This document shows, piece after piece, positions 1 through 7,805 of a stretch of 64,000 bases of DNA. The translations under genes and the position numbers were made by a program. This stretch comes from Rhodanobacter lindaniclasticus. Its GTDB lineage: Bacteria; Pseudomonadota; Gammaproteobacteria; Xanthomonadales; Rhodanobacteraceae. Numbering within the stretch: the stretch's first letter is position 1; each line of letters starts with the position of its first letter. The DNA lies in contig NZ_MWIO01000030.1 in assembly GCF_004799035.1 (NCBI RefSeq), positions 124,001 through 188,000 of the forward strand, written 5' to 3'. The notes below the pieces were generated by a model. The model saw only the letters and a list, made by a program, of their open reading frames with translations. It had not been told where the DNA came from and did not search any database.

Positions 1-989
1 CGGCCGATCACGTGATCTGGGTCGGTTCGGTGCTCGGCGTGCTCGGCCCGCGCGACCAGCTCAACCAGTTCGCCAACAACCAGCTGTGCCGGCTGTCCAC
101 CCGCATGCGTCAGCTGGGCGAGTTGTTCAACCCGACGCGTGCTGGCATTTCCGAAGTGGTGATCCCGCCGGTGTCGCGCTTCATCAAGCACACCGTGGCG
201 GAGCTGCGCCTGCGCAAGCGCTTCGGCATCTCGGTGCTGGCGGTGAACCGCGGCGACCAGGTGTTTCGCGACGACGTGCGCGGGGTCAGCCTGCGCGCCG
301 GCGACACCGTGGTGCTGCACAGCAACTGGCGCGACCTGGCGCTGGCGGCCGAGGACAAGGACCTGGTCGTGGTCACCGACATCCCGAAGGAGGAGCAACG
401 CCCCGGCAAGATCTGGCAGGCGGTGGGCTTCTTCCTGCTGGCCAAGTGCCTGGCCTTGTTCACCAATCTCGACCTGTCGATCGCGATGATGACCGGTGCG
501 ATCGGCATGCTGCTGTCCGGCGTGCTGAACATGGACGAGGCATACAAGGCGATCAACTGGAAGACCATCTTCGTCACCGCCTGCCTGATTCCCCTGGGTT
601 GGTCGATGGATGCCACCGGCACCGCCGCGTGGCTGGCGCAGGTGGTGCTGGAGCATCTCGGCAGCGCGTCGCCGTGGGTGTTGCAGCTCAGCCTGGCGGT
701 GCTGACCCTGCTGTTCTCGCAGGTGATGTCCAACGTGGGCGCCACCGTGATGATGGTGCCGATCGCGATCAGCGTGGCCGTGGCCACCGGCGGCAATCCG
801 TCCGCCTATGCGCTGATCATCGCGGTCTCCTCGTCCAACACCTTCCTGCTCAGCTCCGGCCATCCGGCGCTGATGATGATCACCGGTCCCGGCGGCTACA
901 AGGGCAAGGATTTCCTGCGCGTCGGCCTGCCGCTGACCTTGACGGTGCTGGTGGTGACCCTGGTCGCGGTGAACCTGTTGTTCCGGTGA
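1..989 (+). CDS. SLC13/DASS-type permease with TrkA-C domain (5'-truncated by window edge)
   Basis: The reading frame is open at the left edge, so this is the C-terminal part of a larger protein; about 328 residues are visible. The first 120 or so are soluble and contain a TrkA-C (RCK_C) like module ending in the pattern GDTVVLHSNWRDL, which in this family senses ligand or nucleotide. The rest is hydrophobic with about six membrane segments, including the SNVGATVMMVPIAI stretch and the serine-rich AVSSSNTFLLSSGHPA loop, typical of the second half of SLC13-like sodium/dicarboxylate or sulfate permeases. Two TrkA-C domains inserted between permease halves are usual in this family. The substrate cannot be read from the sequence. 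It ends in TGA at 987-989 and is followed by a convergent Rieske gene. Confidence 0.8.
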   Translation, partial: ADHVIWVGSVLGVLGPRDQLNQFANNQLCRLSTRMRQLGELFNPTRAGISEVVIPPVSRFIKHTVAELRLRKRFGISVLAVNRGDQVFRDDVRGVSLRAGDTVVLHSNWRDLALAAEDKDLVVVTDIPKEEQRPGKIWQAVGFFLLAKCLALFTNLDLSIAMMTGAIGMLLSGVLNMDEAYKAINWKTIFVTACLIPLGWSMDATGTAAWLAQVVLEHLGSASPWVLQLSLAVLTLLFSQVMSNVGATVMMVPIAISVAVATGGNPSAYALIIAVSSSNTFLLSSGHPALMMITGPGGYKGKDFLRVGLPLTLTVLVVTLVAVNLLFR

Positions 990-1017
990 GTTGCCGGGAC
1001 TCGGGATTCGGCGAACT

Positions 1018-1389
1018 TCAGGGCAGCGCCGCGGGATCGATGCAGACGATGCCGTCGATCACGCGCAGCGGGACCGCATGCAGCGACTGGCCGCGGCAGG
1101 GCCCGCCGGTGCACAGGCCGTCGGCCTGGTTGAACACCGCGCCGTGCACCGCGCAGATCAGGCTGTCGTTCTTCAGCAGGAACTTGCCCGGCGCGTAGTC
1201 GAGCCGGTTGCCGGCGTGCGGACAGATGTTGAGGTAGCCGCTGACCTGCCGGCCCCGGCGCAGCAGGATCAGGCTCTCCTCGCCACCGGCCAGCATCGCG
1301 TCCACCGCGGTGGCGCCACCATCGGGCACCTGCTCCAGCGCACACACGGCATGCGCCTGCGACGACCCGGTCTGGTTCACTGTATCCAT
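1018..1389 (-). CDS. Rieske [2Fe-2S] domain protein
   Basis: This 123-residue protein carries the two Rieske cluster motifs: Cys56-Pro-His58 and Cys79-Ala-Val-His82. That is a complete set of ligands for a [2Fe-2S] cluster. It is a stand-alone Rieske ferredoxin-like domain, similar in size to the small subunits of nitrite reductases or dioxygenase ferredoxins; no oxygenase partner lies next to it, so its redox partner is unknown. The ATG at 1387-1389 is chosen because GAGG lies about 9 bases upstream and the family starts near here; the frame continues upstream only as compositionally odd sequence. It is divergent from the small membrane protein at 1467. Confidence 0.85.
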   Translation of the reverse strand: MDTVNQTGSSQAHAVCALEQVPDGGATAVDAMLAGGEESLILLRRGRQVSGYLNICPHAGNRLDYAPGKFLLKNDSLICAVHGAVFNQADGLCTGGPCRGQSLHAVPLRVIDGIVCIDPAALP

Positions 1390-1466
1390 CGGCACTTGCC
1401 TCACGGTTCGCGAGGCCCCATCGTGATAACGTAAGTCGTTGATTTTAACACACGAGTTTTTAACAC

Positions 1467-1757
1467 ATGCGTCTCTACCTGCATTCCATGCGCCGTCCAC
1501 GCCACCCGCTGGCGCGCTTCCTGTCGTTGCTGCTGGGGCTGGCCGTGATCGGCGTGCTGCTGGTGTTCGGCCTGGTGGTGGCCGGCGTGTTGCTGATCGG
1601 CGGCGTGATCGTGCTGGCGATCCGCCAGTGGAAGCAGGCGCAGGCTCCGGCGACGACGCCTGCGGGCGCGCCGAACCCGGGCGCGGCAAAAGCCCAGCCG
1701 GCGGTGCTGGAGGGCGAGTTCCGCGTGATCCACCAGGGGCGTCCCGTCACCCATTGA
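1467..1757 (+). CDS. small hydrophobic membrane protein, unknown function
   Basis: The frame encodes 96 residues: a basic N-terminus (several Arg in the first 17 residues), a long hydrophobic stretch at about residues 18-52 that could be one long or two short membrane segments, then an Ala/Pro-rich tail. An internal ATG at 1488 is an alternative start. It is not recognised beyond being a small inner-membrane protein. The AT-rich segment just upstream, between it and the divergent Rieske gene, probably holds promoters for both. Confidence 0.6.
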   Translation: MRLYLHSMRRPRHPLARFLSLLLGLAVIGVLLVFGLVVAGVLLIGGVIVLAIRQWKQAQAPATTPAGAPNPGAAKAQPAVLEGEFRVIHQGRPVTH

Positions 1758-1810
1758 GGCGCGCGCCCGCGACACGGGGATAATGCGGCTTCCCCATCCG
1801 ATTCTTCCCC

Positions 1811-2734
1811 ATGTCCGATACCTCTGTCTCCCTCGCGGTCGACGCGCCGCGCCGCCTGACTGATCCCCGCGTCCTGATCCCGCTGGCGCTGTTCGCGCTG
1901 TACGTGATCTGGGGTTCGACCTATCTGGGCATCCGTTTCGCGCTGGAGAGCTACCCGCCGTTCCTGCTCGCCGGCGTGCGCTTCCTCGGCGCCGGCATCG
2001 CGCTGTACGGCTTCCTGCGCTGGCGCGGGATGGCGCCGCCGACATCCTTGCAATGGCGCAACGCGGCGATCACCGGCCTGCTGCTGCTCGGCATGGGCAA
2101 CGGCCTGGTGTGCTTCGCCGAAGAGCGGGTGAGCTCAGGCATCGCCGCGGTGGCAGTGGCCAGCATGCCGCTGTTCGCGGCGCTGTTTTCCGGCATGTAC
2201 GGCGAGTGGCCGCACCGGCGCGAGTCGATCGGCCTGGCCATCGGCTTCGCCGGCGTGATCGTGCTCAACCTGGGCAGCAGCCTGGCCGGCTCGTCGCTCG
2301 GCGCGGCCGCCCTGCTGCTGGCCGCAGCGGCATGGGCGTTCGGCTCGGCGTGGAGCCGCCGCCAGTCCATGCCGCCCGGCCCGATGAACACCGCCGCGCA
2401 GATGTTGTGCGCCAGCGTCGCGTTGCTCGTCGTGGGCTTCGCCGGCGGCGAGCACCTGCCCGCACACCCGACCATCCGCGCCACGGCGGCACTGATCTAC
2501 CTGGCGGTGTTCGGTTCGATCATCGCGTTCAGCGCCTATCTGTACGTCCTCAAGCACGCGCGCCCGGCGCTGGCCACCAGCTACGCCTACGTCAACCCGC
2601 CGGTGGCCGTGCTGTTCGGCGTGCTGCTGGCCGGCGAGCACGTGGGGCCGTTCGACCTGGCCGGCATGGCGATCATCCTGGCCGGCGTGGCGGTGATCAC
2701 GCTGGCGAAGGTCAAGGGAAACAAGAAGCCGTAG
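1811..2734 (+). CDS. yedA: EamA/DMT-family exporter, YedA-like
   Basis: This 307-residue inner-membrane protein has about ten predicted membrane helices arranged as two EamA repeats (about 22-155 and 165-300). The first repeat opens with the family pattern ALYVIWGSTYLGIRFALES and the second ends with the usual AYVNPPVAVLFGVLLAGE segment. YedA-like drug/metabolite transporters export amino acids or related small metabolites; the substrate here is inferred only from family. The stop codon TAG (2732-2734) lies inside the left arm of a REP-like palindrome (GTAGGAGCCCG), so the repeat supplies the end of the gene. Confidence 0.85.
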   Translation: MSDTSVSLAVDAPRRLTDPRVLIPLALFALYVIWGSTYLGIRFALESYPPFLLAGVRFLGAGIALYGFLRWRGMAPPTSLQWRNAAITGLLLLGMGNGLVCFAEERVSSGIAAVAVASMPLFAALFSGMYGEWPHRRESIGLAIGFAGVIVLNLGSSLAGSSLGAAALLLAAAAWAFGSAWSRRQSMPPGPMNTAAQMLCASVALLVVGFAGGEHLPAHPTIRATAALIYLAVFGSIIAFSAYLYVLKHARPALATSYAYVNPPVAVLFGVLLAGEHVGPFDLAGMAIILAGVAVITLAKVKGNKKP

Positions 2735-2815
2735 GAGCCCGCTCGCGGGCGATGCTCCTGCTTTTGCGAATCCCCCATCCCGGCTTTCAAAGCATCGCCC
2801 GCAAACGGGCCCGTA
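2731..2815. repeat. REP-like palindromic element (GTAGGAG family)
   Basis: The left arm begins GTAGGAGCCCGCTCGCGGGC and continues GATGC; the right arm has GCATCGCCCGC followed by an imperfect GGGCCCGTACC. The sequence can fold into a long imperfect hairpin. It resembles the elements at 4444-4517 and 7733-7805, with the shared GTAGGAG edge and inner GATGC/GCATC, but is more diverged. It begins at the stop codon of the EamA gene. Confidence 0.7.
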
Positions 2816-2898
2816 CCGGTGGCGCTCTCGACCTTGGTCGGCTTGCCTGCATGGCTGCCGCGGCGCGAGGATGGTGCGGATCACCGGCGGAGAACGGC

Positions 2899-4311
2899 AT
2901 GAACGCATCGCAAGACGGCTGGATGGCGCGCGTTGCCCTGCGCAGCGCGGCGTGGGCGGAGCGCTGGTTTCCCGATGCGTGGGTGTTCGCGGCGTTGGGC
3001 GTGGTGCTGGTGGCGCTGGCCGCGTTCGCGTTCGGTGCCACGCCGGTGGCCACCGTCAACGCGTTCGGCGACGGCTTCTGGAGCCTGATCCCGTTCACCA
3101 TGCAGATGGCCTTCGTGGTGATCGGCGGCTACGTGCTGGCCACCGCGCCGGTGGTGGCGCGCTTCATCGACGTGCTGGCGCGCGCGCCGCGCAGCGGCCG
3201 CGGCGCGATCGTGTACATCGCGCTGGTCAGCATGCTGGCGTCGCTGCTGTCCTGGGGTTTCTCGCTGGTGTTCGGCGGATTGCTGGTGCGTGCGCTGGCG
3301 CGACGCACGGACCTGCACATGGATTACCGCGCCGCGGGTGCGGCGGCGTATCTCGGCCTCGGCGCGATCTGGGCGATGGGGTTGTCCTCGTCGGCGGCAC
3401 AGTTGCAGGCCAACCCCGCCAGCATGCCGCCGGGCCTGCTGGCGATCACCGGCGTGCTGCCCTTCAGCCAGACCATTTTCCTGTGGCAGTCGATCGTGCT
3501 GACCGCGGTGCTGATCGTGGTGTCGCTGCTGGTGTGCTGGTTCACCGCGCCGTCGGACGCAAATGCGCGCACCTCGAAGGATTTCGACATCGGCGAAAGC
3601 TCCACGCCCGCGTTGCCGCCGCGCACGCGCCCGGGCGAGTGGCTGGAATACAGCCCGCTGCTGGCGCTGGCGATCGGCCTGCTGGGGTTGGGCTGGCTGG
3701 GCCACGAGTTCGCCACCAAGCCGGCGGTGACCGCGATCGCCAACCTCAACACCTACAACTTCCTGTTCCTGACCCTGGGCATCCTGCTGCACTGGCGTCC
3801 GCGCAGTTTCCTCGACGCGGTGCATCGCGCCGTACCGAGCACCGCCGGCGTGCTGATCCAGTTTCCGCTATACGGCGGCATCGCCGCCCTGCTCACCCAC
3901 GTGCCCGGCGCCGATGGTTCCACTCTGGCGCACCGCTTGTCGAACCTGTTCGTGCACATCGCCGGCCAGGAAAGCTTCCCTGCGGTGATGGGCGCGTACT
4001 CGGCGATCCTGGGCTTCTTCGTGCCCTCCGGCGGCGGCAAGTGGCTGGTCGAGGCGCCCTACGTGATGCAGGCGGCGAACGACCTGCACGTGCACCTGGG
4101 CTGGGCGGTGCAGGTGTACAACGCGGCCGAGGCGCTGCCGAACCTGATCAACCCGTTCTGGATGCTGCCGCTGCTCGGCGTGCTGGGGCTCAAGGCGCGC
4201 GACGTGGTCGGCTACACCTTCGTGCAACTGGTGGTGCACGTGCCGCTGGTGCTGGGCATGCTGTGGCTGCTGGGCATGACGCTGGATTACGTGCCGCCGG
4301 TGATGCCTTGA
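2899..4311 (+). CDS. atoE: short-chain fatty acid permease (AtoE / SCFA_trans family)
   Basis: A 470-residue, strongly hydrophobic protein with about twelve membrane segments, matching the AtoE/TIGR00366 short-chain fatty acid transporter family in length and in patterns such as GDGFWSLIPFTMQMAFVVIGG and GFFVPSGGGKWLVEAPYV. It is expected to import acetoacetate, butyrate or similar acids across the inner membrane. The ATG at 2899 is chosen because GGAG lies at 2889-2892 with a six-base gap; the frame stays open far upstream with non-family sequence. No acyl-CoA transferase genes are adjacent, so it is not in an ato operon here. Confidence 0.85.
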   Translation: MNASQDGWMARVALRSAAWAERWFPDAWVFAALGVVLVALAAFAFGATPVATVNAFGDGFWSLIPFTMQMAFVVIGGYVLATAPVVARFIDVLARAPRSGRGAIVYIALVSMLASLLSWGFSLVFGGLLVRALARRTDLHMDYRAAGAAAYLGLGAIWAMGLSSSAAQLQANPASMPPGLLAITGVLPFSQTIFLWQSIVLTAVLIVVSLLVCWFTAPSDANARTSKDFDIGESSTPALPPRTRPGEWLEYSPLLALAIGLLGLGWLGHEFATKPAVTAIANLNTYNFLFLTLGILLHWRPRSFLDAVHRAVPSTAGVLIQFPLYGGIAALLTHVPGADGSTLAHRLSNLFVHIAGQESFPAVMGAYSAILGFFVPSGGGKWLVEAPYVMQAANDLHVHLGWAVQVYNAAEALPNLINPFWMLPLLGVLGLKARDVVGYTFVQLVVHVPLVLGMLWLLGMTLDYVPPVMP

Positions 4312-4367
4312 GAGCCGGGATTCGGGATTCGGAAAAGCTGGCGATCCGGAGCTTCCCCGCGCGGAAT

Positions 4368-4430
4368 GTAGGGCGGGCATTGCCCGCCATCATCGCGGCG
4401 ACGAAGAGCGGCGGGCCGTGCCCGCCCTAC
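4368..4430. repeat. REP-like palindrome (GTAGGGCGGGC family)
   Basis: Left arm GTAGGGCGGGCATTGCCCGC and right arm GCGGGCCGTGCCCGCCCTAC form an inverted repeat around a 20-odd-base centre, and each arm is itself nearly palindromic. This is a second repeat family, distinct from the GTAGGAG family next to it. Confidence 0.75.
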
Positions 4431-4443
4431 GGCGCGACGTGCC

Positions 4444-4517
4444 TGTAGGAGCGCACCTTGTGTGCGATGCTTTTCGTTACGTGACGGAGAGCATCGCGCA
4501 CAAGGTGCGCTCCTACA
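4444..4517. repeat. REP-like palindrome (GTAGGAGCGCACC family)
   Basis: A 27-base arm starting TGTAGGAGCGCACCTTGTG pairs with the right arm ending GGTGCGCTCCTACA with one mismatch, around a 20-base centre. It lies between two convergent transcription units, 10 bases after the stop of the ABC permease (minus strand), and may act as a bidirectional terminator or RNA-stabilising hairpin. Confidence 0.85.
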
Positions 4518-4526
4518 GCGTCTGCG

Positions 4527-5834
4527 TCAGAGTTCGCGCAGCGCGGTGGTCACCGGCAAACGTGCGGCGCGCACGGCGGGAAACAGGCCGCCGATGAAGC
4601 CGATCGCCAGCGCCCATTTCAGCCCGCTCCACATCAACGCCGGCGAGACCTTGAAGTCGAACACCACCTGGGTCAGGCCGTTGAGCGTCGAGGTGGTGTA
4701 GCCGTTGAACACCAGCCACACGATCAATGCGCCCAGCACGCCGCCGGCGAGCGCCAGCAGCATCGTTTCCAGCATCACCGACACCACCACCGGCACGCCG
4801 CGGAAACCGATCGCGCGCAGGGTGGCGATCTCGCGGGCGCGCGAGGCGACGGCGGCGAACATGCAGTTGAGCGCGCCGAAGATCGCGCCGATCGCCATGA
4901 TCACGCCCACGGTCAGGCCGACGACGCGGATGGTCCTGGCCAGGCCGGCGGATTGCCGCGCGAAATAGTCGGCCGTGGTGCTGGTCTCGACCTTCAACTT
5001 GGGATCGGACATCAGCGCGGCCTTGAAGCCGTCGAACGCAGCCGTGCCGGTGAGCTTGACCAGCACCGATTCGGCGCTGTTGCCGCGGCGGTAGGCCGAG
5101 GCCACGCTCTGGCGGTCGGCCCACAACTCCGAGTCGTAGGCGTCGCCGGAGGCGAACACGCCGACCACCGTCCACGACTCGGTGCCCAGCTTCACCTCGT
5201 CGCCCACCGCCAGGCCGGCAAACTGCCGCGCCGCACCCTGGCCCACGACCAGCTCGCGCAGGCCGGGCTTGAACTTGCGTCCCTGCACGATCTTCAGGTC
5301 GGGACGCAACGCCCAGGCTTCCGCGTCGACGCCGCGCAGCTGTGCGTTGGCATCTTCGTTCGAGCCCTTCTGCTTGAGGCTGGCGGCGACCACCAGCTCG
5401 GCCGACATCGCCGGCTTGCCCGCGGCGTCGCGGGCGACGCCGGGCGCCTGCTCGACCGCCAGCACGTCGTCACGCAACAGCACCGAGGCCGACTCCGCCG
5501 CGGCGCCGCCGCGCAATACGATGGCGGTATCGCTGCGCCCGCCGCTGGCCAGCGTCGCGGTCAATCCCTCGCCCATCGCCAGCAGCGCCACCAGCACCGC
5601 CACCACGCCGGCGATGCCGATCACGATCACCGAGGAGGAACCCGCGCGCTGGCGGATCGTGCTGACGCCCACCACGGTCACCGACGCGGCCTGCCGTCCG
5701 CTGCGCGACAGCGCCAGCCACAGCGCGAACAGCAGCGCGAGCGCGACGACTCCGATCCACGGCAACCGGATCCACACCAACAGCGCCAGGATCACCAGCA
5801 GGACCAGGCCCAGGTTGAACAGAAACTTCTTCAT
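4527..5834 (-). CDS. ABC transporter permease, FtsX/MacB type (second permease)
   Basis: The 435-residue protein starts with two hydrophobic segments (about 5-45), then a membrane-anchored MacB_PCD-like periplasmic domain (about 60-290) and three C-terminal helices of an FtsX domain with the typical ASRAREIATLRAIGFRG loop. It is the last gene of a four-gene export operon (adaptor, ATPase, permease, permease), 12 bases after the preceding permease gene. MacB-type complexes use ATP to move substrates or lipoproteins from the periplasm rather than across the inner membrane. The substrate is unknown. The extra N-terminal hydrophobic region is unlike the sister permease. Confidence 0.85.
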   Translation of the reverse strand: MKKFLFNLGLVLLVILALLVWIRLPWIGVVALALLFALWLALSRSGRQAASVTVVGVSTIRQRAGSSSVIVIGIAGVVAVLVALLAMGEGLTATLASGGRSDTAIVLRGGAAAESASVLLRDDVLAVEQAPGVARDAAGKPAMSAELVVAASLKQKGSNEDANAQLRGVDAEAWALRPDLKIVQGRKFKPGLRELVVGQGAARQFAGLAVGDEVKLGTESWTVVGVFASGDAYDSELWADRQSVASAYRRGNSAESVLVKLTGTAAFDGFKAALMSDPKLKVETSTTADYFARQSAGLARTIRVVGLTVGVIMAIGAIFGALNCMFAAVASRAREIATLRAIGFRGVPVVVSVMLETMLLALAGGVLGALIVWLVFNGYTTSTLNGLTQVVFDFKVSPALMWSGLKWALAIGFIGGLFPAVRAARLPVTTALREL

Positions 5835-5846
5835 GGCGAACTCCTG

Positions 5847-7010
5847 TCAGCGACCGCTGAGCGCGTCGACGATGTTGAGGCGCATCGCACGCCAGGCGGG
5901 GATCCAGCCGACGATCACACCGATCGCCAGCATCAGCGCGATGCCGATCACCCAGGTCGAGGCGCTGACGCCGTGCACCGGGATCATGCCGCCGCTGGCC
6001 GCGCCGATGCCCGGCACGATCAGCGACACCACCGCCAGCCCGATCAATCCGCCCAGCAGCAGCAACAGCACGCTCTCGGCCAGCACCATTACCTGCACGC
6101 TGCGGCTGGAGAAACCGATCGTCTTGAGCACCGCCAATTCTGAGGTGCGTTCGCGCACCGCCTGCATCATGGTGTTGCCGGTCAGCAGCAGCAGGGTGAA
6201 GAACACCGCGCCCATGATCGACACCACGATCAGGCCGATATTCACCAGCTGCTTGATGAACGAGGCCTGGAACGCCTGCTCGGTCTGTGCCTTGGTTTCG
6301 TGATCGGAGTTGGCCGAGATCGCGTCGATCGTGGTGGCCACCGCATCCGCATGCGCCGGGTCGGCCACCTTGACCACGTACCAGTGCACGGTGCCGGCAC
6401 CGAAGGCGTTGTTCTCGTCGAAGTACTTCCAGTGGAACAGCAACAGCTGTTCGCGGCCCGCATCCTGCTCGCTCTTGGCGTGGAATATGCCGGTGATGTC
6501 GAACGTCCAGGTGTTGTTGCCGGAAGCCTTCGACGGAAAGATGGTCGATTGCAGCGGAATCTTGTCGCCGACCTTCCAGCCGTACTTCTTGGCCAGCGCG
6601 GCGCCGACGATGGCCCCGGTACGGGTGCGCTCCCACGCGGCGCGCTGATCCGCCGGCAGCACGATTTCCGGGTACAGGTCGATGTAGTTCTGGCTCACCG
6701 CAAAACTGACGACCTGGTTGCGCGGGTCCTGGTAGACGCCGCCGAACCAGTTCGACGAAGCCACCGCAGTCACCCCCGGCACGGTGGCGATGCGCGCGCC
6801 CAGGCTCTCCGGCAACGGGTTCTGCATCGACATGCGCGAGTTGACGATCAGCCGCCCGGCGCCGTCCACGCTGTCCCCGGCGGAGAACGCCAGGCGCACC
6901 GAATTGAGCAGCCCGAACAGCAGGAACGCCGCGATGATCGAGACCAGGGTGAGCAAGGTACGCGTCTTGCGCCGGAACAGTGCGGCCCAGATCAAGTGAA
7001 GGTATTTCAT
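5847..7010 (-). CDS. ABC transporter permease, FtsX/MacB type (first permease)
   Basis: A 387-residue MacB-like permease: one N-terminal helix (about 14-36), a large periplasmic MacB_PCD domain (about 38-250), and an FtsX domain of three helices (about 265-380) containing a VRERTSELAVLKTIGF coupling loop. It sits 10 bases downstream of the ATPase gene and 12 bases upstream of the second permease, so the three are co-transcribed. Two different permeases imply a heterodimeric membrane unit instead of the homodimer of classical MacB. A strong AGGAGG-like ribosome site lies just before the ATG. Confidence 0.87.
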   Translation of the reverse strand: MKYLHLIWAALFRRKTRTLLTLVSIIAAFLLFGLLNSVRLAFSAGDSVDGAGRLIVNSRMSMQNPLPESLGARIATVPGVTAVASSNWFGGVYQDPRNQVVSFAVSQNYIDLYPEIVLPADQRAAWERTRTGAIVGAALAKKYGWKVGDKIPLQSTIFPSKASGNNTWTFDITGIFHAKSEQDAGREQLLLFHWKYFDENNAFGAGTVHWYVVKVADPAHADAVATTIDAISANSDHETKAQTEQAFQASFIKQLVNIGLIVVSIMGAVFFTLLLLTGNTMMQAVRERTSELAVLKTIGFSSRSVQVMVLAESVLLLLLGGLIGLAVVSLIVPGIGAASGGMIPVHGVSASTWVIGIALMLAIGVIVGWIPAWRAMRLNIVDALSGR

Positions 7011-7020
7011 GATGACCTCC

Positions 7021-7707
7021 TCACGCCGTCGCCTGCTCGACCAGGGTGCCCTTGTCCAGATGCAGCGTGTGCGTGGCGTATTCGGCCGCCTTCGGATCGT
7101 GGGTGACCATCACGATGGTCTTGCCGTGCTCGCGGTTGAGCTGCTGCAGCAGGCCGAGCACGTCCTCGGCTGACTGGCGGTCCAGGTCGCCGGTCGGTTC
7201 GTCGCACACCAGCAGGGTAGGGTCCGAGACGATCGCGCGGGCGATCGCCACACGTTGCTGCTGGCCGCCGGAGAGCTCGCCCGGCTTGTGGCTGGCGCGG
7301 TCGGCCAGGCCGACCAGTTGCAGCGCGATGGACGCGTTCTTCCTGCGCTGCGCCGCGGAGAGTTTGGTCAGCAGCAGCGGCAGCTCCACATTGCGCTGCG
7401 CCGACAGCATCGGCATCAGGTTGTAGAACTGGAAGATGAAACCGACGTTGGATGCGCGCCACCTGGCCAGCGCGCCGGCGCCAAGCTGGTCGATGCGCTG
7501 GCCGCCCACGCCGATGCTGCCCGCGCTCGGTGCGTCCAGCCCGCCGATCAGGTTGAGCAAGGTGGTCTTGCCCGAACCGGACGGCCCCATCAGCGCCAGG
7601 AAATCGCCTTCGGCGATGTCCAGGTTGACGTGGTGCAGCACTTCGACTTTCTGCTTGCCGCGCTCGTAGGTCTTGGCAAGGTCCCTGATTTCGATCAGCG
7701 TGCCCAT
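7021..7707 (-). CDS. ABC transporter ATPase (MacB/LolD family)
   Basis: A 228-residue ATP-binding subunit with all core motifs: Walker A GPSGSGKT at 41-48, Q-loop around Gln93, signature LSGGQQQ from 145, Walker B LLVCDEP at 165-171 and the switch histidine His203. The family powers FtsX-type permeases of MacAB and LolCDE complexes. It is separated from the upstream adaptor gene by about 95 bases that contain a REP-like palindrome, and is followed closely by the two permease genes. Confidence 0.92.
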   Translation of the reverse strand: MGTLIEIRDLAKTYERGKQKVEVLHHVNLDIAEGDFLALMGPSGSGKTTLLNLIGGLDAPSAGSIGVGGQRIDQLGAGALARWRASNVGFIFQFYNLMPMLSAQRNVELPLLLTKLSAAQRRKNASIALQLVGLADRASHKPGELSGGQQQRVAIARAIVSDPTLLVCDEPTGDLDRQSAEDVLGLLQQLNREHGKTIVMVTHDPKAAEYATHTLHLDKGTLVEQATA

Positions 7708-7732
7708 GGCAGTTCTCCTGATGAATGTCTGT

Positions 7733-7805
7733 GTAGGAGCGCACCCTGTGCGCGATAGCTCTTCGTTACGTCATGGAATGCATCGCGCACAGGGTGCGCT
7801 CCTAC
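7733..7805. repeat. REP-like palindrome (GTAGGAGCGCACC family)
   Basis: Left arm GTAGGAGCGCACCCTGTGCG and a right arm ending CAGGGTGCGCTCCTAC pair almost perfectly around a centre that includes CTTCGTTACGTCATGGA, close to the centre of the copy at 4444-4517. The right edge overlaps the stop codon (TAG, 7802-7804 on the minus strand) of the adaptor gene. It lies inside the operon, between adaptor and ATPase, where it could protect the upstream mRNA segment. Confidence 0.85.

Noticed and set aside
988..1013. GGGACTCGGGATTCGG-like short repeat, also near 4316-4333 and 59993-60014
   Set aside because: Similar stretches recur after gene ends, but they are short and degenerate, so I do not call them a defined element.
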